A DNA stretch of 64,000 nt, from assembly GCF_048771995.1 (NCBI RefSeq), contig NC_133050.1, positions 818,501 through 882,500 on the forward strand, read 5' to 3'. This stretch comes from Taeniopygia guttata. Its lineage: Eukaryota; Chordata; Aves; Passeriformes; Estrildidae. Positions 1-11,727 of this stretch are shown here, in pieces. Position 1 is the first letter of the stretch. The number at the start of each line of letters is the position of its first letter. Made by a program: the position numbers and the translations under genes. The notes beneath the pieces are model-generated. The model did not search any database, was not told the origin of the DNA, and was given only the letters and a program-made list of their open reading frames with translations.

Positions 1-321
1 TGGAAACATTTTGTGTGTGGGGGAGTGTTGCCCTGATTCTTAGGATTTTCTAAAGCCTTCTGATTTTACATTCTTGTAGAGAACTTTCTCACACAACCTT
101 CTGTAAACAATCTATTGTTTTGCATTCCTCCATAGAGGTGGAGAAACTTGATGTGCTAGTAGCTTGTCCAATGTCATTGGAGAGGTGGCACATACATGCA
201 CTCTCCAATCCACTGTCACCTTCGGAAAAGTATAAATGCTGGAGTAAGAAAATAAACGCTCTCATTTTCAGTTTACAATAGCAGCAGCTTGCGTTGTGCT
301 TTCATGTGACCTATAGCAACA
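1..321 (+). mobile_element. 3' LTR of an endogenous retrovirus (edge of window)
   Basis: A purine/G-rich run ends at about 27 and looks like a polypurine tract. It is followed by a TG start at 28, a TATA-like motif (agtataaatg, near 229) and a polyadenylation signal AATAAA near 251. This is the layout of a 3' LTR on the plus strand, with the body of the element lying outside the window. The right end is uncertain, either near 277 (TTTACA) or near 321. Treated as a fossil. The ERV class is not assigned. Confidence 0.55.
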
Positions 322-2370
322 GGGGAGGAAGGGGTAGGTCCAGCCTTGCCCTACCCTGGAACCCCAGCCCTGCCCTGCCCTGGAACACCAATCCCCCCAG
401 AGCCTCTATCCCGATGCAGCTGGTCTAGTGAAGAGATGTCCTTAGACATGGCCATTTAAACAGGAGAGATGGAAACACCTGAAGGAAGAGGGAGAGGAAA
501 GAATAAACAGAATATCGGTGATGCAAGAAGGCAAGATCAGTATTTCTTCTCCTGCCATCAGTAAACTTCCAGGAAATTCCTGTTCCTGCTGGAAAAACTT
601 TGCCATTTCTGAAAAGTTTTCAAGTGACCCAGATAATAGGAATGTCCTTGTATAACATGAAATGTACAAGTATTAAAACCTCTGCCCCTTTCCAGGCAGA
701 CATCAGCTGTGTGCCCATGACCAGGCAGTGCCACTTGGGCCCTGAGGTGCCGAGCTGGGATTGGATCTGTCAGAGAGGAGCTGAGGGAGAGCAGAGCACC
801 TTGCAAGCTGCAGGTCCCTGCCAGCCCCGCAGGGCTCCTGTGCCATCAACATCTGCTCTGCTCCAGTCTGAAACAGGGCCCAGCACGGTGCTGGGGCCAT
901 CAGAGAGCTGAGGTGTGTGCTGGAATTCCATGCCCTCCCCATGGCACAGCAGCCCTGCATTTCCCTGCTCCTGCCTTGGTCTCCAGCACAGCCATGGAGG
1001 CTCTTTGGGCTCCTGAGTGTTCCTGCAGCCGCCAAGGGCAGCTGAGCTCTGCCTTTGGCACAGTCAGCCCTGGCCAACGCAGGCCATGCTCAGCAATTCC
1101 TTGTCTGTGCCCGGCCTTGCTGCCAGCCCCGGCAGCGGCTGCGTGGCCCCTTTGTGGCCCTGTGCTGGCCCAGCCATGGTGCCACAGCCCCTGTGCAGCC
1201 CAGCCCAGGACAGGAGCATTGCGGCTGGGAATGGCCCCTGTGCCGTGGGGCCCTGGGCAGCCTTGGGGCTCTGTGCCCCATGGTCTCCCTGCTGGGCAGC
1301 CTCTGCCAGCTCCTGCAGAGCCCGTGGCACCTGTGGGGCTGCACAGACAGCCCTGCCCCGGGCTCTGCTGGTGTCTGGGCCAGCAGAGAGGCCGGCCAGG
1401 GCTGGCCATGGCCGGGAACAGGCCCTGAGCCCCGCAGGAGGATGGAGCTGGGCCACAGCCAAACTCAGCCCAGGGCAGAGCTGGGCTCAGCAGCCAGGGC
1501 TGCCAAGGGCTGGCACAGACAGAGGCTGGCGCTGACAAATGTCCTGGGCCCCTCCCTGCTCTGTCCATGCCGCCAAGGGCACAGAGCAGCCTCCTCTCTT
1601 GGGCTCTTGCCTGTTTTCAATGCCTTGCCCAGGCGCTGGCCCTGCCCCACAAGGCCTGGGCTGAGTCCTGCCCCTGCCCGCTCAGCCAGGCTGAGATGGA
1701 CACTGATGGTTTCTGTGCCAGGCTCTCCCAGCCCAGCCCAGCTCCCTGCAAGCTCTGCCAGCTGCCCTGAGCTCTGGGCAGCACCAAGGGCCTCTCCCCA
1801 GCACAGCCCAGCCGGCTCTGGCCCCACAGCTCTGCTCAGGCCCGGCTGCTCTGGGCACTGCCCCATGGCCTCAGCCCCTGCCAAGGGCACAGCAGCAGCT
1901 GCAGCTCAGCCAGGACTCAGCCCCACCATGGGGGAAGGGGCTTGGCCAAGGCCAAAGGAGCTCCCTGGGTGCCCTGCTCCCCTCTGGCTGAGGTGCTGAG
2001 AGCTCTGCAGCCCCTCCTGCCATCCCACCTGCCCAGGCCAGCACAAGAGCCCCGGCCTTGGGGCCCTGCAGAGCTGCTCCTGCTCCAGGCCCAGGGCCCA
2101 TCCCAGAGCTGGGGCAGCCACAAAGCTGTGCCCATTTCTGCTCATTGCTGCTCTGATGGGGTGGATCCTCAGCCACTTGGAGGTTGCTGATGCATTTAAC
2201 TACTCCAGGGGCCTCTTCTTTCCTGAACTCTTCAGTTCGGGAATTCAGTGAGAAAAGCTCTCAAACATTTCTTCAAAATGCCAGAATAAGAAAAGCACCT
2301 GGGAATAATTTAAGTTTTCAATTTTTCTGTGGTTAATTAGATTTCAGGAGGTGTATTTAAAGTAAATATA
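322..2370. other. GC-rich non-coding stretch, no gene supported
   Basis: Up to about 2170 the sequence is GC-rich and full of CAGCCC and CTGGGC words. This keeps several frames open on both strands, but none shows a recognisable domain, a splice pattern or a start context. Similar sequence recurs around the olfactory receptor (4.9-6.1 kb, 7.3-8.1 kb, 8.7-9.3 kb). The last 200 bases are AT-rich and featureless. Confidence 0.6.
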
Positions 2371-2373
2371 CCA

Positions 2374-2988
2374 TATTGAATACAAGGCAGACAGAACTGT
2401 TTTATCCAGTTTTCTTATACTGTTTATATTTATGTTTTACTGTAACCCTCCCCTGAAACTTCAGGTGTCTGTAACCCCATTGGCCCAAGTCTTGTTCCAG
2501 CCCACCTTGAAGTGCCCTGATAAGGGGTCTCTGAGGGGCCAGACGCCCTCTTAGATCTTCCCCCAGCTTGGAACTTCCCCTCTCTTGGAACTCCCCCCTC
2601 TTAGATCTCCCACCCTCTCCTAGAACCCCTTGTCTCTCCCCTCCCCCATCACCTCAGGCCTTGCCATGTGCTGCGTCTGGCAGCTCCAAGCAAGACCTTT
2701 CACCATCCCTAATAAACCTTATATTCTAAGAGCAACCTTCAGAGATCTCGTCTCCATTCATCAAAACCGTCCTGGAGAACAGCATTCCCTGCACCTCTCC
2801 AGCCGGCTCGCCTGGGGTATGCAGGCGAGGTCCCCGAACTTTCCCTTTCACTCAAAGCCTTTAAGGGCAGCTAGAGTATTAGGGCAGCTCACTGTCCCAA
2901 AAAGCTATCGAGGTCATCTGAAATAGCACCTGAATTGAATACAATGCAGACAGAACTGTTTTATCCAGTTTTCTTTTACTGTTTATAG
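2374..2988. repeat. 55-bp direct repeat flanking an LTR
   Basis: Positions 2374-2428 and 2934-2988 are the same 55-bp sequence with about two mismatches (both contain acagaactgttttatccag). They bracket the LTR-like sequence at 2441-2915. A retroviral target duplication is only 4-6 bp, so the pair is not a simple insertion footprint. An older local tandem duplication that later received the LTR is more likely. Confidence 0.8.
2441..2915 (+). mobile_element. Solo LTR, probably class I ERV
   Basis: The stretch starts with TGTAACCCTCCCC, carries a pyrimidine-rich U3, an AATAAA signal near 2711 and a U5-like tail. No internal viral genes lie next to it, so it is read as a solo LTR. The 3' end is approximate and no short target duplication was found. 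Confidence 0.55.
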
Positions 2989-3149
2989 ATTGATATCAGC
3001 AATGTCCAATTGATATTGATCCCTAGCACATTCTAATGCAGTCTGAACAGATATGAAAATCAAGACCCTTCATGGCTGACAATCTATCACGCTTTGTCTC
3101 CACCCCTTCCCCACCATTTCCCTCATCCAACCCCTGGCACTCCTATGGA

Positions 3150-3657
3150 TCAGGAATGGTGTGGCCTGCAGGACTGGGGCAGTGATTCTTCCCCTGTGCT
3201 GGGCACTGGTTGGGCAGCACCTCGACTGCTGTGTCCAGTTCTGGGCCCCCCAGTTTAGGAAGGACATGGAAGGGCTGGAGCATGTCCAGAGAAGAGCAAC
3301 AAGGCTGGTGCTGAAGCGTCTGGAGCACAAGTCCTGTGAGGAATGGCTGAGGGAGCTGGGGTTGTTGATCCTGGAGAAGAGGAGGCTCAGGGCAGACCTC
3401 ATCACTCCCTACACCTCCCTGACAGGAGGGTGCAACCAGGTGAGGGTTGGGCTCTCTTCCCAGGGACCAGGGACAGGACAAGAGGACACAGCATTCATCT
3501 GCACCAGTAGATGTTTAGGTGGACATTAGGAAATATTCTTCACAAAAAAGGATGATTGGGCATTGGAATGGGCTGCCCAGGGAGGCGGGTGAGTCACTGT
3601 CCCTGGAGGTGTTTAAGGAAAGACTGGATGTGGCACTCAGTGCCATGGTCTGGGTGA
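3150..3657 (+). mobile_element. CR1 LINE 3' part, interrupted (continues at 4270-4318)
   Basis: This is the 3' end of the avian CR1 retrotransposon, truncated at its 5' side. The line of identity runs through the end of the reverse-transcriptase ORF (the region encoding the equivalent of [14 protein letters not shown] and [11 protein letters not shown]) and into the 3' untranslated part with TGCCATGGTCTGGGTGA. The element is cut at 3657 by a solo LTR and resumes at 4270 with acaaggtggtgttgggtccc and ggttggacttgatg, ending near 4318. It carries no intact protein. Confidence 0.88.
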
Positions 3658-4269
3658 TGTTATAAAAAGAAGGGTTATAAAGTTATGCTAACCTTGTTAT
3701 AGATTTATCCCCTGTTAGAAAGTTGTTATAACTTCTAATCACTTACCTGTGTTCATTCCTTGTTAGAAATCCTTCTGTGTCAAGTTCGGTTTCACTGTGC
3801 TGCTGGCTGCTGCTTCTTGGAAAATAGTGCCCGGCCTGTGAGGAGGACATGATGTCAGAGACAGGATACAAAAGCAGGAACTCCTCATAAACCACCCTAG
3901 AATCCCCTAGAACTACGAGACTTCGCAAAATTATGGACCGGGACGCTTGCAGAAGGGTGAGCAATGAACTCTAGTACCTAGAGAAACACTTTTAATCTGT
4001 CACTCTAATCAACAGAGACCTCAAATAGCATGAGGACCCTAGACCATAGCACAGACTGTAAGAAGAAGGGGAAGAAACCTGCCGCTCCTGTGAGGACGGA
4101 TGCCCCGGCTCTGCCTGCACGTGAAGCGGACAAAGCTGCATTTCCTTCTCCTCGGTGTCCCTCTGGGAAGCAGTGGCGGCATGTGAACAGCCTGTCAGAC
4201 CCCCACCCAAGCGGATCTCTTTAAATAAAGGCATTTTAAAGGAGAATCATCTCCCGCCCATTTATTACA
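3658..4269 (+). mobile_element. Solo LTR inserted in CR1, with 5-bp target duplication GGTGA
   Basis: The 612-bp element begins TGTTATAAAAAG and ends TTTATTACA. It is flanked by GGTGA at 3653-3657 and again at 4270-4274, and removing it restores the normal CR1 3' sequence. An AATAAA signal near 4225 fixes plus orientation. No internal genes remain, so it formed by LTR-LTR recombination. A 5-bp duplication fits ERVL-like or some ERVK-like families; the family is not certain. Confidence 0.88.
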
Positions 4270-4321
4270 GGTGACAAGGTGGTGTTGGGTCCCAGGTTGG
4301 ACTTGATGCTCTCCAAAGGCC

Positions 4322-4640
4322 TGGATAAGGAATGGTGTGGCCAGCAGGACTGGGGCAGTGATTCTTCCCCTGTGCTGGGCACTGGTTGGGCAGCACCTCG
4401 ACTGCTGTGTCCAGTTCTGGGCCCCCAATTCAGGAAGGACATGGAGGGGCTGGAGCATGTCCAGAGAAGGGCAACAAGGCTGGTGAGGGGTCTGGAACAC
4501 AAGTCCTGTAGCAGTGGCTGACAGAGCTGGGGTTGTTGATCCTGGGAAGAGGAGGCTCAGGGGAGACAAGGCAGTGTCAGAGCACATGTTGGACTTGATG
4601 ATCTCCAAGGTTTTTTCCAGCCTTGCTGATTCTGTGGATC
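4322..4640 (+). mobile_element. Second CR1 LINE 3' fragment, tandem to the first
   Basis: The sequence from ggaatggtgtggccagcagg onward repeats the CR1 segment at 3150 with close identity and starts at the same internal point. It then runs through [12 protein letters not shown]-coding sequence to the 3' tail (ttggacttgatgatctccaa). Part of the usual 3' untranslated region is missing. The identical 5' truncation point of the two copies suggests local duplication rather than two insertions. Confidence 0.82.
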
Positions 4641-4850
4641 TCGGAAACCACCCTTGGGGCAGTTGCAGGAGGAGCCCTGGGCCTCCTCTTCAGAAGCTCC
4701 AGCAGCCCAGGTCCCTCAGCTTCTCCTCACAGCCCCAAAGCCCATCCTGTCAGTCCTGCAGAGCCTCTGCAGCTCCTCCTCACTGCCCAGAACAGGGAGC
4801 CCCACAGCCAGACACAGCAGCCCAGATGTGCCCCCCTGGCCTGGGGTGTC
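4640..4850 (-). mobile_element. Possible minus-strand CR1 fragment
   Basis: On the minus strand the sequence resembles the CR1 stretch that reads through GAGGAGAAGCTGAGGGACC and a glycine/serine-rich codon pattern. It lies directly against the plus-strand CR1 tail. The match is by eye and partial. Confidence 0.35.
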
Positions 4851-6185
4851 TCTGGCAAGAAAGCAGCACCAGGCACTGCAGGAGCCTGCAGACAATTCCT
4901 GCAGCACTTGTGGGATGATCCTGCTCCCCAAGGGCCGTTCCCATGGTGCCAAGTCAGGAACTGCAATGGGGAGTGGGGCCAGAGAGGAAAGGGCAAACAG
5001 GGATGGGCTGTGTGCAGGGGAGGGAACAGGAGTGGGCAAGAGGAAGAAATATGTAGCAGGAAGAGTAAAGAAAGCAAAGGTGGAGACAAGGAAATGCTCA
5101 GGGCAGTTTGGGGGTGGCTGCCAGGCAGCCCTGGCTCTGAGCAGCAGCATCTGCAGTGGGACAGGAAACTCCCAGCTGATGGGAACAAACTTTCTGGCTG
5201 ACTGCAGAGGCAAGGACAAAGCTGAGTGGTTTCCCTGGCGTCCCCCAGCCCTTCCTGGCTCCAGGGGCTGATGGCATTTGTGCTGCCTCAGGTTCATGTC
5301 CCCACAGCAGCAGCATGGGGGTGCTCCCGCCTGCTGTGTGCAATGCAAACAGGGGCTGCTGAGCCAGTGCTGCCGTGTCTGTGCCTGCAAGGATGCAGCA
5401 CCTCTGTGAGCTGGGGGAGAGGCCAGGGCTGCAGAGGGGGGATGTTGGTGGCAGCTCCATGAGGACGCTCTGGGACGCTGCCCTGGGCTGTGCAGCGCAC
5501 TGGGGATGGATCAGCCCCTGCTCTGCTGCTCCTTCCCGTCTCCCCAGGGCCCTTGCAGAGCACCAGCCGTGCTGTTTGCCCCCAGCCTGCCCACGGCCAG
5601 CCTGGGGCTGCTCACGGGGGTTTTCTGTGCTGAGCATTGGCCTGGCCGTGCTCTTGAGAGAGCCTGGGCAAGGAGCCTGGAGCCCCCAGGCCCTGGCCTG
5701 AGGCGTCAGCGCTGCCCCAGCAGTGCCCATGGCCTGTCCCTGCTGCAGCCCCGGCACTGCCACCCTCAGGACTGTGCCTGGCCCGAGAGCACTCAGGCCC
5801 TGCAGCAACACCAGAGCCACCAGGGCAGCGGGGCAGGGCCACGGGAGCAGCACTGGCAGCACCAAGTGCTGCTGCTCCTGGGCACAGCTGCTGTGCCAGC
5901 ACTGATCTGCCCCCAGCTCTGCACAAAGACATTGCTGCTGCAGCTCCAGAGAAGGCAACAAAAGGGCATCTCTACAGAAGACTTCACTGGGAGTTCCTTT
6001 AGTTCCTTTAAAGGCACCAAGAGCACAGCCCCTCCTTGACACAGTCTGTGGGCACAGGGAAGGTGGAGAGAATCAAAAAGAGAAATGGCACAAACCATGT
6101 GATTTCATTGTGGACAAGATTAAAATAGTAAAACAAAGAAAAAGAGCCTCCAAACAGAAACCACATAGAAGTATCAAAGATGACT
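4850..6185. other. GC-rich non-coding flank of the olfactory receptor
   Basis: CAG/CTG-rich sequence with overlapping open frames on both strands but no domain, signal peptide or splice pattern that I recognise. It lies downstream of the receptor (which is on the minus strand) and may be part of the duplicated flank that travels with OR14-type receptor copies in songbirds. Confidence 0.5.
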
Positions 6186-6220
6186 TTTATTACAATGATT
6201 TGCAGAAATTGGCCAGCAGT

Positions 6221-7165
6221 TTAATGTCCCTGAAAGCATCCATTCATCAGTGTCCACACTGCAGCCTTGAGCTCCTGGTTCCTCAGGCTGTAGATGAGGG
6301 GGTTCAGGGCTGGAGGCACCACCAAGTACAGAACTGACAGGGCCAGATCCAGGGATGGGGAGGAGATGGAGAGGGGCTTCAGGTGAGCAAACATGACAGT
6401 GCTTAAGAAAAGGGAGACCACGGCCAGGTGAGGGAGGCAGGTGGAAAAGGCTTTGTGCCGTCCCTGCTCAGAGGGGATCCTCAGCACAGCCTGGAAGATC
6501 TGCACATAGGAGAAAACAATGAACACAAAACAACCAAGTCCGAAACAGGCACTAACAGCAATGAGCCCAAGTTCCCTGAGGTAGGACTTGGATCAGGAGA
6601 GCTTGAGGATCTGTGGGATTTCACAGAAGAACTGGCCCAGGGCATTGCCATGGCACAGGGGCAGGGAAAATGTATTGGCTGTGAGCAGCAGAGCATTGAG
6701 AAAGGCACTGGCCCAGGCAGCTGCTGCCATGTGGGCACAAGCTCTGCTGCCCAGGAGGGTCCCGTAGTGCAGGGGTTTGCAGATGGACACGTAGCGGTCG
6801 TAGCACATGATGGTCAGGAGGAAATACTCTGATCCAAGAAAGAAGATAAGCAGAAAAACCTGAGCAGCACATCCTGAGTAGATGTCCCTGGTGTCCCAGA
6901 GGGAATTGTACATGGCTGTGGGGACAGTGGTGCAGATGGAGCCCAGGTCGCTGAGGGCCAGGTGGAGCAGGAAGAAGAACATGGGCGTGTGCAGGTGGTG
7001 GCCGCAGGCTACGGCGCTGATGGTGAGGCTGTTGCCCAGGAGGGCAGCCAGGGAGATGCCCAGGAAGAGGCAGAAGTGCAGGAGCTGCAGCTGCCGCGTG
7101 TCTGCCAGTGCCAGCAGGAGGAAGTGGCTGATGGAGCTGCTGTTGGACATTTGCTGTGGCTGCAC
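6221..7165 (-). pseudogene. Olfactory receptor, OR14-like, one in-frame stop
   Basis: A seven-transmembrane odorant receptor of 314 codons, single exon as usual for the family, acting at the olfactory sensory neuron surface through G-olf. Seen in order: N-glycosylation site NSS near the start; TM1 with GNS; TM2 with PMFFFLLHLALSDL; the DRY region as MCYDRYVSICKPLHY; TM6 KAFSTCLPHLAVVSLFL; TM7 NPLIYSLRNQELK. Length and all landmarks fit the OR14 (avian gamma-c) group that is expanded in birds. Codon 191 is TGA (plus strand 6593-6595) just after CEIPQILKLS, where relatives have TGC for a conserved second-loop cysteine. The frame is the same on both sides and nothing else is broken, so this is either a very young pseudogene, a segregating allele or a sequence error. 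Two Met codons (1 and 6) could start it. Confidence 0.93.
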
Positions 7166-8112
7166 ATGGGCACCTGTTCATGGAGAAAGGACAGTGACAA
7201 GTCAGGAGAGGCTGCCTTGAGCCAAACCTGGGCCATTCCCTGCAGCCTGTCCTGCTGGGACTCACCCACCCATGTTCCTGCTCTGGAAAAACCTTCACCC
7301 AGGTCCCTGCCTGAGCTCCAGTTGTGCTGGCTGAGTGTGCCAGGAGCAGCCAGGCCTGTTTAAGGGGGCTCTCGAAGAACCATCCCTGCCCCGCTGCCCG
7401 GGGCTTGTGGCCCTGTGGCAGAGGGACCAGGCTGGATATTCAGGATTTGTCAGGGCAATCACTCCTACTGCAGGAAGGCTTGGTACCATCTGCACTCACA
7501 CTTCTAAGGGAAATAGCAGGAGTTAGTTTTAGGAATTGATTTCCTACCCACACACCATTCCTGACTCTCTGAGGTCAGAAATCCTCAGCATTCCTGCTGC
7601 ACTCAGAGTTTGCCACTGAGAGATGTGAGAGGCAAAGGATTCCCTGTGGCTGAGGGCAGGTGAGGGGCTGGATGGGCTTGTTCCCCCAGCACTGCTCTGT
7701 TCAGCCCCCTCTGCTTCCCTGAGCATCTCCCTGGGCCTGGACATTCCCTCCTGAGAGGTGCCTTGTCCCTGCCAGCAGAGCCCATCCCACCCTGTGTGCC
7801 CTCGGCCCGGCCCTACAGAAACCTGCCTGTGTGCAGGGCCCTGGCTGGGGCAGGCTCTGTGTGCAGCTGGGCAAGGGCAGCTCAGGAGAGCCCTGCTGGG
7901 CCCTGCAGAGGTGATGCTGCTGCTGTCCAGGGATGAGGAGTGGCTGAAGGCCCTTTGGGAGGCTCCCAGCAGAGACACTGACCACCCAAAGTCACAGTTC
8001 TGGAGTCTCTGTAAATGTTCAAACATTCCTTTGATGATCCTGTGTGTCCCTTTCAACTCAGAATGTTCTGTGATTCTGGGATTGCAATTCCTGCTCTGCT
8101 TCTCTCATCCCG
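7166..8112. other. Upstream flank of the olfactory receptor, no gene seen
   Basis: GC-rich sequence upstream of the receptor start. It should contain the receptor promoter and any 5' exon, but I could not place a splice acceptor or promoter with confidence. The open frames here are short and unlike known proteins. Confidence 0.45.
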
Positions 8113-8656
8113 ATGTTGTCTATAATCAAAAAAGTCCCTTGCAACAGTGGTGGAAGAATAAAGTCAAAACCAGACCTTTATTGGAAGCTTTCAGGTGTCC
8201 CAGTGGGGATGGAACACGCCCTGCCCCTGATTTCAGCAATTCATTAAGGTTGATAATTAGGATATTTAACAGGAACATCCAATAGGAGATTCAGTTACCC
8301 CAATTACACACCCCTGGCTCAATCCATTGGAGTAATTCCAAGGGCTTTTTTGTACGTTTTTGTTATGAGTGCTCACATTGTGGTCAAAACCGAAAATGTT
8401 CTTCTTCCTGATTATAATGTCCACTTCCTGAAAATAAGACTATCCAGTAACTCAGGAATATATTTAGACAGCATATTATTTGAAAAACTAAGAGATACTA
8501 AAGTCAATCAAGGATTGCAGTAATATGAGTACATAATAGAAGTTTAATAGAGTTAAATAAGAGTTTAATAGAGTCAACTAAGGATTATAGATTTATAATT
8601 ATATCATAGTAATTTACAGAGCTACAAATATATGAAAAGCAAAAACCTTATTGTCA
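8113..8656 (-). mobile_element. Possible minus-strand LTR
   Basis: The stretch starts TGTTGTCTATAATC and ends ...TTATTGTCA on the plus strand (TG...CA). It has AATAAA on the minus strand (plus TTTATT near 8178), an AT-rich body and no coding. No target duplication was found, so the call is weak. Confidence 0.35.
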
Positions 8657-9369
8657 CCACCCCAGCTTTCCCACCCTGCTCCAAGCAGGAAATTGAAAAC
8701 ACTCTCAGGAAATTTACTGATCTATACAGCAATCCCAGGCTTACCTTCTTTGGGAAGTGCCCTCCGGAGCTGTGCCCAGGCTGGTCTGGAGCTGGGAGCA
8801 GCCCTGCCCCACCCAGCCCCTCTCAGCAGCAGCACCTGCCCTGCTCAGGGTGGCTCCTTCCCCCCACAGCTCCTGGCCAGCGCTGGGAGCAGCTCCAGGG
8901 CCGGCTGAGAGCTGTCCCTGGCAGGCAGCAGAGTCCTGGCCCAGCACAGCGCCCTGGGCTGCAGGACCCTGCTCTGCAGGACAGCCCTGGGCACCCCTGG
9001 CTGCTCTGCACAGGAGATGAGCAGAGAATGCACTCACAGGGTCTGTGGGCATTGGGATGTTCCAGCTTTAGGAGATCTCTCCAGGAGCTGCAGCTGCATT
9101 GTCCTGCAGCCAGAGGTTCCTGTGCCAAGGGCTGGCGGTGATTCTGCCCCAGGCACTTCTCAGCCCCTTCCCAGCCCTGACTAATTGAAGCTCTCTGTGC
9201 CTCTGTGCTGTGCCCGGGCTGGCTGCAGGCAGTGCCCCAGCCCTGCTGGGCTGGGAGAAGAGCTGCTCAGCAAGAGAAATGTGCTTTTGAAGCTCTGCTT
9301 GGTTACCAGGATCACCCTCTGTGCGAGGAGCCCGGCCCAGCTCAGCAGCACAGACACAGCACAAGGACT
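8657..9369. other. GC-rich non-coding stretch
   Basis: Same compositional type as the other receptor-flanking blocks. Open frames on both strands appear to be by-products of base composition. No gene is supported. Confidence 0.5.
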
Positions 9370-9950
9370 TTAATGACCCTCTGGGGCTTTGTGCTCAGGC
9401 CCTGAACATCAGGCCCTGAGAGGAGAAACCTCTCCAGAACTCCAAGTCAGAATCCAGCTCCAAAGTTTCTTGGACTTTTAATGGGTCCCCTGAGGGACAC
9501 GACTGAGAAAGTGTCCCCAGGCCCCAGGCAGAGCAGAGAACTGGAGGCACTGATGACAGGTGGGGACAAAGAGAAGCCAAGTCTTGGTGCCCTGGGGCAC
9601 AGCAGGGTCTGTGCCACCAAGGGCTGTGAGGAGACACCTTGTCCTGAGGCCCTGGGGCCTCCTGGCACAGCCCCAGCCAGGCTAGGCACTGTCACCCCCT
9701 GGTCCTGCCCTCAGCATCCCCCCCTAGCCCACATCCCAGTGGCCTCAAGGATCTGCTGGAAGGAGTCCCTGGGGAGCCTTGGTCAGGAATGGCCCTGGGG
9801 GCTCCTTCATGCTCCCAGAACTTCATTTCTTTTAAGGTACTTGGTGTTTCCCTTTTGATACAGACTCTGTGAGAGGTTTGTGCAATCATGGCCCCAATTA
9901 TCTGCTTTAACGAGTCCCTTGAGAGCTTTGTACTGACACTCACTGGGGCT
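9370..9950. repeat. Low-copy repeat, member 1 of 3
   Basis: Shares with 46.2-47.1 kb and 62.85-63.1 kb the words ctttaatgaccctct, ccaaagtttcttg, gactgagaaagtgtcccc and ctggaggcactgatgacagg, in the same order. The copies are diverged, so this is an old segmental or dispersed repeat. No protein is evident. Confidence 0.6.
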
Positions 9951-11381
9951 CATTAATACTCTGAGATACTAAACTTTTTTCAGGTACTTTGGATTTTGCT
10001 TTCCACACTGAGAGGTTTTTGTGCCATTTTGAGTCTCCAATTCTCTCCTCCATGGAGTCCATGAGGAGCCTGTGTTGGGGATGGACCTCAGCAGGTCCCT
10101 TTAATGCTTTGAGACAGTTTGGGGTTTTCTTCTGCCGTTGACTCCTGGAAAGGTTTGTGCAATCTCCTCTCAGGCCCTGAGGTTCCCGGGCTCAGCTCCA
10201 AATGCACCATGGGGCTCATTAGGTTCAGGCAACTCCTGACAAACCATGGCTCTGCCTTGTTTTCCCTCTGGTCTGGGGCAGTTCATCAGGAAGTTTATGT
10301 AGTGGCTTTGGTTCACCATTTTGGGATTTCTTGGGCAATATATCAATAAGTGTGGTGGGTTCAGTGCTGTCTAATTACCAGTGCACACACTAGAATATAC
10401 TTACTCATTTCCTGCTCTTGAAACAGGATTAGAAGAAAGGCAAAGTCGGCTCAAAACTTTTAAATGGTATAAAGAAAAGTTTCTTAAGAGTAACTAAAAG
10501 ACAGAGTAATAAGGATCAGAACAAAACTTTCAGAACACTTCCTTTCTCCATACAATCTGACAATGTATAGAGACAAAATCTAAAATTTTCTGTCAGTTTT
10601 CCACCTCTAGAATAGTCTTTCTTCAGTTCACTTAGGGAAAGAACCTCCTCTTGTTAATGTTATGGAGACTTCTCCACAAGAAAACAATTATCTCATGGCT
10701 TTTCCATGAATAGCAGCCACTAGGAAAAATCTGCAATTGTGAAATCTCTCCCATTTTTTCACAGATTTCCCCACAGCTGTGTTTAGGGGACATGTCAATT
10801 TAAGTGGTATTAGTTTAAAGATGTGCTGTTTAAGAGCAAAGGTTCTCTTCATCTCTTTCTGAAATCATCCTAATCTCTGGGAATAGAGATCTTCTTCTTC
10901 TCTCCCTGAGGGCACAGGGTCTCATCACTCTGCTCTCTTTGTCTGTTCAAACACCTCATGGCATCAAGCGACTTCAATATTTCCTTACTTTAGCATGGAG
11001 GCCTTTGCTGAACAAGTCATCTCCCCATATTTTTCAATGCCTTATAGGGAAAAAGAGAGCCTGATGTATCAATGACATCCTTCTCCATAGCTTTAGCAGG
11101 GGATTTCAGCCCTGAGATCAAAGCATCTCCTCATCCCTCCCATCTGGGACTCAACTTCCTCTTCACTGACCTCGGTGTCTTCATGTAGCTGCTCTGTGTG
11201 CCTGCCCTGTGTCCTTTTCTCTCACTGGAGGGAGGATGGAAGCACTGGAAGAGTCAATATCTGCCCGGGGCCTGCAGATGGTTCCATGACCCCAGGCAGG
11301 CTTGGTGGCCAATTCTTATTTTTGCTGTGGTTCCTGGACATGAAGACCAGCTATTTTCCCCAGGAATGAAGGAATAGAGTG
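9951..11381. other. Non-coding, mixed composition, possible decayed LTR sequence
   Basis: From about 10360 the DNA turns AT-rich, beginning TGTGGTGGGTTCAG, which could be the edge of an old LTR. No target duplication, polypurine tract or viral frame could be tied to it. No gene seen. Confidence 0.35.
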
Positions 11382-11727
11382 CCACTGTTTTAGGGGCAGA
11401 TGAAAGGTGCCCACTAGAGGACAAGGCCAGCCAAAGCTGCCAGGTATTGTTCTGAGAGATACATTTACAAATTGCAATTTTTTTAGGGAAAGTACCACCA
11501 GGTCCTCACAGTATCACCATGTCTCCATAGGAAGGGAGCAAGCGAGCCCCAATGTTCCAGGGGCAGATGAGCCACAGCCACCAGAGGCCAAGGCCAGCCA
11601 GATCAGATGGTGCTGGCAGATTTTGTCCTTGGACATAGGGAATTTCAGAGGTGGAATACCAGTTTCGGACCTGGTTGCCTGGAGGTGAAGGACAGTTCTT
11701 TTACACAGGAAGAAAAGCATGGAACAC
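11382..11727. repeat. ~190-bp satellite, left part of array
   Basis: Two diverged units of the satellite that continues at 18223-19265. Landmarks are aggggcagatga, ggccaaggccagcca and ggacagttctttt. The array is cut at 11727 by a provirus, and AACAC at 11723-11727 is the left target duplication. Confidence 0.8.

Noticed and set aside
1055-1999. 314-codon frame in GC-rich DNA
   Set aside because: Overlaps equally long frames on both strands; composition effect, with no domain or splice support.
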